Source of the DNA: a virus
Virus record (IMG/VR): IMGVR_UViG_3300027793_000151
Location: 1 to 38,593 of that record
DNA length: 38,593 nt
Strand: one strand, 5' to 3'
A program made the position numbers and the translations under genes. The notes below the pieces were generated by a model. The model did no database searches. It worked only from the letters and a program-made list of their open reading frames with translations, and was not told the DNA's origin. Shown here one piece after another: positions 1-7,640 of the stretch. Within the stretch, counting starts at the first letter, position 1; each line of letters begins with the position of its first letter.

Positions 1-1
1 A

Positions 2-157
2 GCCTGGTATTGGAATAGCCGTAAGCTAAATGCAGTAGCCGACCAGGGTGCAACTGATGCAGTAGTAACTAAAGCAACCAAGCTTGTTAACGGAGGTACT
101 ATCGGCCTTGCCGATCGTATAAAACATTTTAAAGAGTTTCATCATTTACTATCTTAA
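2..157 (+). CDS. Endolysin, GH19 chitinase/lysozyme-like, C-terminal end only
   Basis: This is the 3' end of a gene that begins before the window. The open frame gives 51 residues ending in ...FHHLLS and stops with TAA at 155-157. The segment YWNSRKLNAVAD, followed by a TKLVNGG.IGLADR stretch, matches the usual end of GH19 chitinase-type phage lysozymes, where W-N-x-x-x-LN-x-x-AD precedes INGG-x-x-GLxDR. Enzymes of this family cleave peptidoglycan or chitin-like beta-1,4 glycans at lysis. The catalytic glutamates lie upstream and cannot be checked. A lysis gene just before the head genes is compatible with a late unit. Identification rests on a short C-terminal signature. Confidence 0.7.
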   Translation, partial: AWYWNSRKLNAVADQGATDAVVTKATKLVNGGTIGLADRIKHFKEFHHLLS

Positions 158-165
158 AAAAAACA

Positions 166-546
166 ATGAAAAAGAATCTAATCAACGAAGTACGTCAACT
201 GCAAAAGATTGCAGGTATTTTAAAAGAAGATGTAAATGTTACTTCTATCTACGACGATGCAATTAACTACGCCTACCAGATGACACCGGAGCTTATGTAC
301 GAAGACGGAGAATTAGGAGATGACGTAGAAAGCATACTTCAAGCAGAAGATGAATTTAAGGCTCTTTTGCAGGCAAAGCAAGTTAATCCTAAGAGTAATT
401 TAGCTTATCGTAGATACTGGGAAAATGCACTTGGACACGCTAAAGGACATGGAGATATTGACGTAGAAGACTTTAAAGAATGGTTTAAAGATACTGCTGT
501 CGAGACTCAAGCTTACCATGATATTTTTGATTCAATAATAGCTTGA
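166..546 (+). CDS. Small protein with N-terminal capsid-targeting-like tag
   Basis: This 126-residue acidic protein has no family I recognise. It begins eight bases after the endolysin stop, behind an A-rich leader without Shine-Dalgarno. The first 21 residues (MKKNLINEV, then RQLQKIAGILKE) match the starts of the proteins at 6751 and 7128, while the remainder is unrelated to them. The tag ends in LKE, which fits the (L/I)xE cleavage consensus of the T4 gp21 prohead protease. T4 internal proteins likewise carry a short N-terminal targeting peptide that gp21 removes. I infer an internal head protein packaged with the DNA and processed after E21. The body, with helical acidic stretches such as EDGELGDDVESILQAEDEF, gives no enzymatic clue. 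Confidence 0.75.
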   Translation: MKKNLINEVRQLQKIAGILKEDVNVTSIYDDAINYAYQMTPELMYEDGELGDDVESILQAEDEFKALLQAKQVNPKSNLAYRRYWENALGHAKGHGDIDVEDFKEWFKDTAVETQAYHDIFDSIIA

Positions 547-571
547 ATTTAAATAAAGATTGTATTTGAAT

Positions 572-1042
572 ATGACAAACAGAGAAATTATAAGAAGGTT
601 AATACTAAATGAAGTAGAAAGGATGGAACCAAAAGTCCAATCTTTTGAGGACGATCCTATCAACTTTATTCTACAAAAGTATCCTACCCTCCGTAAGACT
701 TTGGAGATGTTAATGTCTCCTGCTTTCAAGGACTACATTACAGGTATTTACATTATTGCACCTAAGCCTACTACTTTTAGAATCGTTTTGCATAACGGAC
801 AAAGCTTTATGCTTACTTTCTTAGGTAAGGCTTACGAGGCTACAGTAGGGGGAAAGAAGTTTTACCTGCAGACAATTGGTGAAAGAGAAAGAGCTACCAA
901 TGCTATTGCACGTCTATTAGCTGTTGGTAATCCTATTGAGACAAAGGGTCCCGAAGGAGAAGAGCAAGTAGCTGGTGAGCCAGAAGAAGGTGTAGAAGAA
1001 ACACCACCAGAGGAGGCAGAAGCAGAAGAAACAGAAGCCTAA
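572..1042 (+). CDS. Unknown protein with acidic C-terminal tail
   Basis: The protein has 156 residues from the ATG at 572. A TTG twelve bases upstream is possible, but the ATG gives a cleaner start. The N-terminus (MTNREIIRRLILNEVERME) is a basic amphipathic helix containing ILNE, another fit to the (L/I)xE protease consensus, though this alone is weak. A central globular part of about 80 residues holds FLGKAYEATVGGKKFYLQT. The last 35 residues are almost wholly Glu, Pro, Ala and Gly. The gene ends eight bases before a strong terminator, so it closes the transcription unit containing the endolysin. A head or internal protein is possible from position, but nothing proves it. Confidence 0.65.
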   Translation: MTNREIIRRLILNEVERMEPKVQSFEDDPINFILQKYPTLRKTLEMLMSPAFKDYITGIYIIAPKPTTFRIVLHNGQSFMLTFLGKAYEATVGGKKFYLQTIGERERATNAIARLLAVGNPIETKGPEGEEQVAGEPEEGVEETPPEEAEAEETEA

Positions 1043-1049
1043 TATAAAG

Positions 1050-1074
1050 CCCGGTTAAAAAAACCGGGTTTTTT
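1050..1074 (+). terminator. Intrinsic terminator
   Basis: A perfect 7-bp stem (CCCGGTT at 1050-1056 with AACCGGG at 1062-1068) closes an A5 loop and is followed by six T residues. It sits eight bases after the stop at 1042 and separates the endolysin-side genes from the terminase unit. Confidence 0.92.
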
Positions 1075-1095
1075 GTTGGTAGTTTAAAAGCTTTT

Positions 1096-1113
1096 CAGTA
1101 ATATATTAGAAAT
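1096..1113 (+). promoter_or_regulatory. AT-rich element CAGTAATATATTAGAAAT
   Basis: This 18-base element lies just upstream of the small gene at 1121. It recurs with one mismatch at 25374-25391, upstream of the last fibre gene. The two copies are in the same orientation and both follow the end of a transcription unit. It may be a promoter or regulator site; its function is not known. Confidence 0.4.
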
Positions 1114-1120
1114 CGTATTT

Positions 1121-1369
1121 ATGAGAACACGAACTATAGTAAAGACACTTAATACCGTTTGCGGAAAAACTATTACTTTTTTACAGACCGAAGGACAGCC
1201 TAATAGAATGCATTCGGTAGATGGACCTGCTCTAATCTATGCAGATGCAGATAGCAAAGCACCCGAATACTACCTCTACGGGATTAAATACTCAAAAGCC
1301 GAATGGAAAGAACGGCTTTCACAGCGAAAACCCCTGGTTTCCCTTGAGATTCCTATTGATTTTCAATAG
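1121..1369 (+). CDS. Small DGPA-motif protein
   Basis: This is an 82-residue protein directly upstream of terminase. It contains H-S-V-DGPALIYAD followed by YYLYGIKYSKAEWKERL. That resembles one unit of the short repeat seen in many phage and bacterial hypothetical proteins, of the form H-x-x-DGPA-(10-15 residues)-WYLNGK-x-x-S-x-x-EW. Those proteins usually carry several tandem units, whereas only one is present here. No role is established. The start ATG overlaps a TATTTAT sequence (1116-1122), so a leaderless transcript is conceivable but unsupported. It lies 41 bases before the terminase start, with a promoter-like element between. Confidence 0.7.
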   Translation: MRTRTIVKTLNTVCGKTITFLQTEGQPNRMHSVDGPALIYADADSKAPEYYLYGIKYSKAEWKERLSQRKPLVSLEIPIDFQ

Positions 1370-1374
1370 CAAAC

Positions 1375-1381
1375 TATTTAT
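1375..1381 (+). promoter_or_regulatory. Late-promoter-like motif upstream of terminase
   Basis: AACTATTTATTA surrounds this core, 29 bases before the terminase ATG. It is one of thirteen same-orientation copies at gene starts. Confidence 0.6.
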
Positions 1382-1410
1382 TAAGGTAAAAAGGTTGTAA
1401 AAATGTACAA

Positions 1411-3000
1411 ATGAGTCAACGCGCAGCTATAAGCGATGCTATAAGGCAAGAACTTATAAGGTGTAAACAGGATCCAGTATACTTCATGAAGAAGTATTAT
1501 ACGATCCAGCACCCAACTAAGGGGAGAATGACCTTCAACCTCTATCCCTTCCAAGAGAAAGTACTTAAACTCTTACAAAGACATGATTATTCTATAATAA
1601 ACAAGTCAAGGCAGTTAGGTATCTCTACTCTAACCTCTGCGTTTGCATTGTGGATGATGCTGTTTGAGCAAGATAAGAACGTTCTTGTTCTAGCTACTAC
1701 TCAAGCTACTGCAAAAAACATGGTAACGAAGGTAAGATTTGCTTATGATAATTTACCTCAGTGGATGCAAATGCCAGTCCTGGAACATAACCGTTTAAGT
1801 CTACGTTTAAAAAACGGATCACAAATTAAAGCTGTATCAGCTGCTACCGATAGTGCACGTTCAGAAGCAGTATCCTTACTTGTAATTGACGAGGCCGCCT
1901 TTATTGATAGGATCGAAGATATTTTTACAGCCGCCCAACAAACACTTGCTACCGGCGGTAGATGTATTGCCTTATCTACACCAAACGGTGTCGGTAACTG
2001 GTTTCATAAGGAGTTTACACGTGCCCAACTTGGTGAAAATAAATTTACACCCATTAGTCTTCCATGGACAGTTCACCCTGAGAGAAATCAAGCATGGCGT
2101 GATGAACAAACAGCTCAACTAGGGCCTCGTAATGCTGCTCAAGAATGTGATTGCGACTTTTCTACATCAGGAGACACTGTGATCGAACCAGGGATTTTAA
2201 ATTTTTACCAGGAAACAACTGTACAAGAGCCTGTAGAGAGGAGCGGACCTAACCATGCTTATTGGGTTTGGAATTATCCTGACCCAATGAAGACGTATAT
2301 GATTGTCGCTGACGTAGCAAGAGGTGACGGTAAAGACTTTTCTACCTTCCACGTCATAGATACATTGACGGTTGATCAGGTAGCTGAGTATAAAGACCAA
2401 ATTCCTACCAAGGACTTTGCACGCATGCTCGTATCTAAGGCTATCGAGTGGAATAATGCAATGCTCATTGTAGAGAATGCAAGTATTGGATGGGATGTCG
2501 TTACTACAATTCAAGAGATGGGTTATCCTAATCTCTATTATGCACCTAAGTCTGAAATTGTAGGTACACAAATTGATCTATACGTTACAAAGTTTGATAG
2601 AGGCGATGGAATGGTACCTGGATTCAGTATGAATCAGAGAACAAGACCTCTCGTTATCGAAAAAGCAAGGTCATTTATGGAGGAAAAGAGTGCTTTAATT
2701 CGTTCACAAAGACTTCTTGACGAGTGGCGAGTGTTTATTTGGAAGCATGGTAAGCCTCAAGCCTTGCAAGGGTATAATGACGACTTAGTTATGCCGTATA
2801 GCATTGGACTTTTCTTACGAGATACTGCACTTCGATTCCGTCAAACAGCTATGGATTTGACTTACGCTAGCCTCAACGGATACACTAAAACTGAACAAAA
2901 CTTCCAAGTTTACACCCCCAATAACGGTTCAAATCAACAAAATCCCTGGCAAATGCCAGTAAACGGACAGCAGGACGATATAACTTGGCTGCTGGGATAA
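1411..3000 (+). CDS. gp17: Terminase large subunit (T4 gp17-like)
   Basis: This is the DNA-packaging motor ATPase and nuclease, which docks on the portal and cuts concatemeric DNA. It has 529 residues, against 610 in T4. The N-terminal ATPase domain shows Walker A SRQLGIST (residues 66-73), Walker B LLVIDEAA (156-163) with the catalytic Glu, and the coupling motif ALSTPNG (187-193). The C-terminal RNase H-like nuclease shows the expected acidic residues: D301 in IVADVARGDGKD, E355 in LIVENASIG, and the DD pair at 457-458 in YNDDLV. No intein or frameshift is visible. It precedes the portal gene by 15 bases, which matches the usual packaging-gene clustering. There is no Shine-Dalgarno; the leader is A-rich. 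Confidence 0.97.
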   Translation: MSQRAAISDAIRQELIRCKQDPVYFMKKYYTIQHPTKGRMTFNLYPFQEKVLKLLQRHDYSIINKSRQLGISTLTSAFALWMMLFEQDKNVLVLATTQATAKNMVTKVRFAYDNLPQWMQMPVLEHNRLSLRLKNGSQIKAVSAATDSARSEAVSLLVIDEAAFIDRIEDIFTAAQQTLATGGRCIALSTPNGVGNWFHKEFTRAQLGENKFTPISLPWTVHPERNQAWRDEQTAQLGPRNAAQECDCDFSTSGDTVIEPGILNFYQETTVQEPVERSGPNHAYWVWNYPDPMKTYMIVADVARGDGKDFSTFHVIDTLTVDQVAEYKDQIPTKDFARMLVSKAIEWNNAMLIVENASIGWDVVTTIQEMGYPNLYYAPKSEIVGTQIDLYVTKFDRGDGMVPGFSMNQRTRPLVIEKARSFMEEKSALIRSQRLLDEWRVFIWKHGKPQALQGYNDDLVMPYSIGLFLRDTALRFRQTAMDLTYASLNGYTKTEQNFQVYTPNNGSNQQNPWQMPVNGQQDDITWLLG

Positions 3001-3003
3001 AGA

Positions 3004-3010
3004 TATTTAT
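3004..3010 (+). promoter_or_regulatory. Late-promoter-like motif upstream of portal
   Basis: GATATTTATTA lies in the terminase-portal gap, ending only five bases before the portal ATG. If it is a -10 element, the portal transcript would be leaderless or nearly so. Confidence 0.55.
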
Positions 3011-3015
3011 TAGAT

Positions 3016-4971
3016 ATGGCAGATCAGCAACCACAAAGGAACCTATTTTCGACACTTAAACGCTTGTTTTCCACTGATGTTATCATCAGAAACGATGGAG
3101 GAACGTTAAGAACTGTCGATGTAAATCAGATCCAAGTCGATGGCGTACTTCAAACTAACGCCCTAGTCGACCGTTTTAACCGTATTTATACTACCTCTAC
3201 CTCTTATGGGGTGAATTTAAACCTTTCACAAAACTATCAGAGTGCGAGAGTACAGATTTACGCCGACTATGAGGCTATGGATACTGATCCTATTATTGCT
3301 TCTGCATTAGATATTATTGCCGACGAATGTACTTTAAAAAACGCACAAGGAGACGTAATTCAAATCCGTTCATCAGATGAAAACATTCAAAAGATACTTT
3401 ACAGCCTTTTCTATGACATACTCAACATTGAGTTTAATTTGTGGTTCTGGATTAGAAATATGTGTAAGTATGGTGATTTTTTCCTTAAGCTAGAGGTCGC
3501 CGAGAAATACGGAGTTTATAATGTAATTCCATTCTCTGCTTACAATATTGTACGCCTTGAAGGCACAAACCCGTCTAATCCATCAGAGGTAATCTTTAAG
3601 TATGATCCAACTGCTGCATTAGGTGCTACTGCAGGTTATTCTACCTCATATCAGAACACCGACTTAGGTATTACGTTCTATAATTATGAAATGGCACACC
3701 TGAGACTAATTGGTGATGTTAACTACCTGCCTTACGGACGTTCATATTTAGAGCCAGGACGTAGGCTTTACAAGCAGTACGTATTAATGGAGGATGCGAT
3801 GATGATTCATCGTCTTACACGTGCACCACAGCGCCGTATCTTCTATGTAAACGTTGGAGCCATTCCTCCAAATGAGGTTGAGAACTACATGCAACGTATG
3901 ATTAACAAGATGAAGAAAACTCCACTTGTTGATCAAAGAACAGGTCAATATAATCTGAACTATAACGTTCAGAACATGCTTGAAGACTTCTTTATTCCTG
4001 TACGCGGTAACGATTCTTCTACACGTATTGATAATGCACCACCTCTCGAGTATAACGGTATAGAAGATATTAACTACTTACTTAATAAATTATTTGCAGC
4101 ACTCAAGATACCTAAAGCATTCCTTGGATATGAAAAGGATTTAACAGGTAAAGCAACATTGGCTGCAGAAGATATTCGCTTTGCACGTACTATTGAAAGA
4201 ATCCAACGTATTGTTCTTTCTGAGTTAACTAAGATCGCTCTCGTTCATCTTTATGCCCACGGATACGATGATGAGTCGTTAACTAATTTCGATTTAACAC
4301 TCACTACTCCTTCTATTATTTACGAGCAAGAGAGAATTGCACTTATGAAGGAGAAAATGGACCTTGCCTCACAAATGATGGAAGCAAGCTTCTTACCGAC
4401 GGACTGGATTTACGATAAACTATTCCACTTCTCTGAAGAAGAGTTTGATGAATACCGTGACTTAATAATTGAGGATAAGAAGAGAATGTTCCGTATAAAA
4501 CAAATCGAAGAGGAGGGTAACGATCCTGCAGAAAGCGGACAAGCATACGGTACACCCCATCAAATCGCTTCTATGTATGGCGGATATGGAACAGCACCTC
4601 TATCTGGTCAAAACGTTCCGCAGGGTTACGACGAAACGAATCCTGGAGAACCTGTTAAGCTACCAGGACGCCCTGCAAATAAAGTATCTTTAATTAACAC
4701 CTCAGACGATCCTCTAGGTAGAGATAGAATGGGTGTTTACGATTTGAAATCTAAATCAAATTCTGGTGAAGACGGGCTAAGAGCCAAGTTTACCGGCGGC
4801 AGTCCGTTATCATTAAGAGAAAATAAGAATACTACTGTAGCCGCTTACTTAACTAATAAGGCTGCATTAGAATCTTTCAAGAAAAATAAGAGAGTTAACA
4901 TTTACGAAAACGATAAAACCAGTGAATTGCTCGACGAATCACGCATTAGACCTGATTCAGATTTAATCTGA
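3016..4971 (+). CDS. gp20: Portal vertex protein (T4 gp20-like)
   Basis: This protein forms the dodecameric ring at one capsid vertex, through which DNA passes and on which head assembly starts. The family signatures appear in order: YEAMDTDPIIASALDIIADE (about residues 85-104), RRIFYVNVG (273-281) followed by the YMQRMINKMKK helix, and VRGNDSSTRID near 330. The stem and clip part, with LGYEKDLTGKATLAAEDIRFAR, follows. At 651 residues it is about 125 longer than T4 gp20 (524). The excess is a C-terminal tail from about residue 515, rich in Gly, Pro, Ser and Asn, ending in a charged stretch. The tail may be a host- or head-specific extension. The next genes are head-assembly candidates, as in T4. 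Confidence 0.95.
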   Translation: MADQQPQRNLFSTLKRLFSTDVIIRNDGGTLRTVDVNQIQVDGVLQTNALVDRFNRIYTTSTSYGVNLNLSQNYQSARVQIYADYEAMDTDPIIASALDIIADECTLKNAQGDVIQIRSSDENIQKILYSLFYDILNIEFNLWFWIRNMCKYGDFFLKLEVAEKYGVYNVIPFSAYNIVRLEGTNPSNPSEVIFKYDPTAALGATAGYSTSYQNTDLGITFYNYEMAHLRLIGDVNYLPYGRSYLEPGRRLYKQYVLMEDAMMIHRLTRAPQRRIFYVNVGAIPPNEVENYMQRMINKMKKTPLVDQRTGQYNLNYNVQNMLEDFFIPVRGNDSSTRIDNAPPLEYNGIEDINYLLNKLFAALKIPKAFLGYEKDLTGKATLAAEDIRFARTIERIQRIVLSELTKIALVHLYAHGYDDESLTNFDLTLTTPSIIYEQERIALMKEKMDLASQMMEASFLPTDWIYDKLFHFSEEEFDEYRDLIIEDKKRMFRIKQIEEEGNDPAESGQAYGTPHQIASMYGGYGTAPLSGQNVPQGYDETNPGEPVKLPGRPANKVSLINTSDDPLGRDRMGVYDLKSKSNSGEDGLRAKFTGGSPLSLRENKNTTVAAYLTNKAALESFKKNKRVNIYENDKTSELLDESRIRPDSDLI

Positions 4972-4979
4972 TACGTCGA

Positions 4980-4986
4980 TATTTAT
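4980..4986 (+). promoter_or_regulatory. Late-promoter-like motif
   Basis: GATATTTATTA lies 17 bases before the ATG at 5004, in the short gap after the portal gene. Confidence 0.55.
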
Positions 4987-5003
4987 TAGTAAGCTTATCA
5001 TCG

Positions 5004-5855
5004 ATGATAAAACATAGCAAATACAAGAATACCGGTATTTTATTTGAGCTTTTAGTACGTCAGTCTACAGCAGATTTAATGTCTAACAAGGATACTAAAG
5101 CCGTTAAAATTTTCAAGAAATACTTCACAAACACGGAGTTAGGTAAAGAATATAGCCTGTACAATACTGTAGCTAGTGCACCAAAACTAACAGAATCTAA
5201 AGCTGAAATTTTAATAAACACTATTGTTGAGCAAGCAAAAAAGCTTGATAGAGTCAAATTAGATAGAGAAAAGTATAATCTTATTAGGGAAGTAAAAAAA
5301 CATTACGATTTAGATGATTTTTTTAAGGCCAAAATAAACAATTATAAGATCTATGCTTCGGTATATACACTTATTGAGAATCAACTTACTAAAAAGTTCT
5401 CTGATACTAAACAGATTGTTACAAATAAGCTCACTCTCCTTGAGCACATTACTAAAGAGTCTTTAACTGAAAAGAAAGTCGCCTCTAAAGTAGTAGAAGA
5501 ATTTATGAAAGAGGACAAGGAGATCAGAATTCTTGCCTATAAGATATTGGTTGAAAAGTTTAACGACAAATACTCAAGTCTCTCCCCAGAGCAAAAGGAT
5601 TTATTAAAAGAATATATTAACAACGTCTCTGATACTAAGAGACTAAGAACCTATCTCAATACAAAACTACTCGAGGTTAAAAGCGAGCTCGTAGACTTAA
5701 AGTCTAACGTCGGAGATAAGGTTCTTAAAATTAAATTAAATGAGGTTTTGAATTTTATTAAGCCCCTCGGTCCAAATGATTCTATAAAGGACGAGGTATT
5801 GATTGGCTTAATGCAGTACTATCAATTGATCAGTGAGCTCAAAGCCGTCAAATAA
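5004..5855 (+). CDS. Putative head-assembly protein between portal and protease
   Basis: This is a 283-residue, Lys- and Glu-rich, largely helical protein. It begins MIKHSKYKNTGILFELLVRQ, a start I associate with uncharacterised proteins of marine T4-type phages. The charged C-terminal half (for example KLLEVKSELVDLKSNVGDKVLKIKLNEVLNFI) suggests coiled coil. In T4 the genes between portal (20) and protease (21) are 67 and 68, both prohead core proteins. By position this protein could be a core component, but sequence similarity to gp67 or gp68 is not evident. Its stop overlaps the next start (TAATG), indicating coupled translation. Confidence 0.8.
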   Translation: MIKHSKYKNTGILFELLVRQSTADLMSNKDTKAVKIFKKYFTNTELGKEYSLYNTVASAPKLTESKAEILINTIVEQAKKLDRVKLDREKYNLIREVKKHYDLDDFFKAKINNYKIYASVYTLIENQLTKKFSDTKQIVTNKLTLLEHITKESLTEKKVASKVVEEFMKEDKEIRILAYKILVEKFNDKYSSLSPEQKDLLKEYINNVSDTKRLRTYLNTKLLEVKSELVDLKSNVGDKVLKIKLNEVLNFIKPLGPNDSIKDEVLIGLMQYYQLISELKAVK

Positions 5856-6754
5856 TGAATAATCAATTCGCTACACAGTTTTTACTTGAAGATCTCGACG
5901 ATTTATCTCACGAAGAACTACCTTTTGATATCGAGGCTATGATCGAAAAGGCTATGTCTTTCGGTTTAACCCGGATTGAGGCATTAGCAATGGTACAAGA
6001 CATTATTAAGGGCTTCAAACTAGACGAAGACGGCGCTGCTGCAGCACCTGCAGGAGGCGGAGGTAGTACAACAGGAGGCGGATCAACAGCTGGAGCCACA
6101 TTTACACCCGGAACGGGAGAGCAATATGCTGCCGGTACACGAAAGAAGAAGGTAAGAGAAGATGCCCCTCGTCTTGCTGGAAATCCTGCGAAAACTAATA
6201 AACAGGGAACTAAAAATTTAACTGCATATAAAAATTTTGGTTTTACTAAAGCACCAAGTGCAGAAGAGGCTGGAAAAAATATTAAAGGAGTACAGGTTAA
6301 GATGCTCTGGAAAGAAGGGCAAACTCCTGCCTGGGATCAAGTAAAAGAGTACGTGCTAAAACTAGCCAAACATTACGGCTACGGAAACGATTACGTAGAG
6401 TACATGAAAGGTTGCTATGAGCAAGGATTAATCGTTAACCCGCAGGACCTGGAAACTTGTACTGCCGGATATGGTGAAGCCCTTCGGGAATATATCAACG
6501 AATCACGAGCTTATTCTCAGTTCAAAAAACAGACAGCCGTTAGATCAAAGGACGAGCAAATGCACGAAGCAGTAAAAATGATTCATAAGAAACTAGAAGA
6601 AGTATCCAAGCTCGTAGAATTCGCTCAGCAAATGAGAACTGAGTTATCTGAGGGTGAAAATACTCTCGAATACAAGCATAACACTAAAAAGATCTTCGAA
6701 AAAATCAATTCTAAAGTAGTAGAAGTATATACAAAAACTAGAGATTTAAAATGA
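5855..6754 (+). CDS. Putative head protein sharing a motif with the major capsid arm
   Basis: This 299-residue protein has an acidic N-terminal helix region (1-58), then an Ala/Gly linker and the segment GGGSTAGATFTPGTGEQYA (about 74-92). The major capsid protein has nearly the same segment (GGGVTNGATFTPGNGEQWA, 65-83) just after its predicted cleavage site. A globular middle part follows (VKMLWKEGQTPAWDQVKEYV...HYGYGNDYVEYMKGCYEQG), then a C-terminal coiled coil of about 80 residues. The gene sits between portal and protease, where T4 keeps prohead core genes. I infer a head-assembly or core protein that shares a contact with the capsid subunit. The start overlaps the previous stop by one base, and the stop overlaps the next start (ATGA). 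Confidence 0.8.
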   Translation: MNNQFATQFLLEDLDDLSHEELPFDIEAMIEKAMSFGLTRIEALAMVQDIIKGFKLDEDGAAAAPAGGGGSTTGGGSTAGATFTPGTGEQYAAGTRKKKVREDAPRLAGNPAKTNKQGTKNLTAYKNFGFTKAPSAEEAGKNIKGVQVKMLWKEGQTPAWDQVKEYVLKLAKHYGYGNDYVEYMKGCYEQGLIVNPQDLETCTAGYGEALREYINESRAYSQFKKQTAVRSKDEQMHEAVKMIHKKLEEVSKLVEFAQQMRTELSEGENTLEYKHNTKKIFEKINSKVVEVYTKTRDLK

Positions 6755-7110
6755 AATTACAGCTTAACGAAATAAAAAGAATGCAGCGTATAGCTGGCAT
6801 TTTAAAAGAAAATGAAGGCATGAGTTTTGATATTGATGATAATAAAGAAAAATTTGTTAAATATATTGTTGTTAATAGAGATATATTATTAAAACATTAC
6901 GATGATATCATGCGATGGACTGAAACTGGTAAAAAATCTAGTGAGTACAACGATCTATTACAGGCTATTAAGAGTTTTGATGATGAAATAAAAGATACTC
7001 CGTACCCTAAACTAAAAAGACTCTTATTCAACTATCGTGTAGGGGAACTTGATGATATTGCTGATAATATTAGAGACTATAAAGAAAATAGCAATCAGAA
7101 ACAGATGTAA
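6751..7110 (+). CDS. Small internal head protein candidate with targeting-like tag
   Basis: This 119-residue protein begins MKLQLNEIKRMQ then RIAGILKE, the same tag as the proteins at 166 and 7128. The tag ends in LKE, matching the T4 prohead protease consensus, so cleavage after E20 would release a mature protein of about 99 residues. The body is Asp- and Lys-rich and helical and resembles no family I know. The gene occupies the interval where T4 has its small core proteins, overlaps its upstream neighbour by four bases and lies 17 bases before the similarly tagged gene. I infer co-packaging in the prohead. Confidence 0.75.
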   Translation: MKLQLNEIKRMQRIAGILKENEGMSFDIDDNKEKFVKYIVVNRDILLKHYDDIMRWTETGKKSSEYNDLLQAIKSFDDEIKDTPYPKLKRLLFNYRVGELDDIADNIRDYKENSNQKQM

Positions 7111-7127
7111 ATCTATCTAAATTTAAA

Positions 7128-7484
7128 ATGAAACAGCGACTAGACGAAATAAAAAGAATACAGAAGCTTGCTGGCATCATCAATGAAGATATGAGTGTAG
7201 ACGATCAAGGAAATCTTCAAGTTGATTATAAATTCAAAATAGGTCAAACAGTAGAATCTTACGGGGAGAATATTGTACATAAAATACTAGATAGAAGACC
7301 TAGCTGGAAAGCAGTTGAAGAAGACCCAAACGATCCGGAATATATAATGAAAAATACAGAGTATAATTTAGAGGAGGAAAATATGTTTAATCCTTGGTAT
7401 TTAATTGAACCTGTAAATACGGAAGAAGATGGAGATTATATGTTCTGGTGGCCTGAAGATGAATTAGAATTGATAAGAAATTAA
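7128..7484 (+). CDS. Small internal head protein candidate with targeting-like tag
   Basis: This 118-residue acidic protein starts MKQRLDEIKRIQ then KLAGIINE, so the tag ends in INE (also (L/I)xE). Within the tag its DNA is close to that of the neighbour at 6751, sharing GACGAAATAAAAAGAAT-like bases, but the rest of the protein is unrelated. The body has a beta-rich look, with DYKFKIGQTVESYGENIVHKILDRRP resembling a small SH3-like barrel, and an aromatic acidic end (DYMFWWPEDELELI). Function is unknown. The tag and the position between portal and protease suggest an internal protein processed by gp21. Confidence 0.75.
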   Translation: MKQRLDEIKRIQKLAGIINEDMSVDDQGNLQVDYKFKIGQTVESYGENIVHKILDRRPSWKAVEEDPNDPEYIMKNTEYNLEEENMFNPWYLIEPVNTEEDGDYMFWWPEDELELIRN

Positions 7485-7494
7485 AATAAAGTAT

Positions 7495-7626
7495 ATGGCA
7501 AAAGGAAAAGGCGGTGAATCTAGAAAGATCACTTTCGGAAAAAGAAAAACAGGTTCTGCACAAAAGAGTTTCAACAAACATAGTCCGCGGCCTAAGAAAT
7601 ACCGCGGGCAAGGAAGGAGACCCTAA
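7495..7626 (+). CDS. 43-residue highly basic protein
   Basis: A short open frame runs from the ATG at 7495 to the TAA at 7624-7626. The product begins MAKGKGGESRKITFGKRK and ends KKYRGQGRRP. About one third of its residues are Lys or Arg, and it has almost no acidic residues. It fills the gap between the tagged gene and the 490-residue gene exactly, on the same strand, which supports it being real. A disordered cationic peptide in the prohead-core interval could bind DNA or the acidic scaffold. I recall similar KGGESRK-type small proteins in marine T4-type phages, but cannot verify this here. Confidence 0.7.
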   Translation: MAKGKGGESRKITFGKRKTGSAQKSFNKHSPRPKKYRGQGRRP

Positions 7627-7629
7627 AGA

Positions 7630-7636
7630 TATTTAT
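7630..7636 (+). promoter_or_regulatory. Late-promoter-like motif
   Basis: GATATTTATTA ends four bases before the ATG at 7641, almost the same spacing as at the portal gene. Confidence 0.55.
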
Positions 7637-7640
7637 TACT

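Noticed and set aside
3183-3189. TATTTAT copy within the portal gene
   Set aside because: It encodes ordinary residues (RIYTT) and lacks the AAC or GA context of the intergenic copies.
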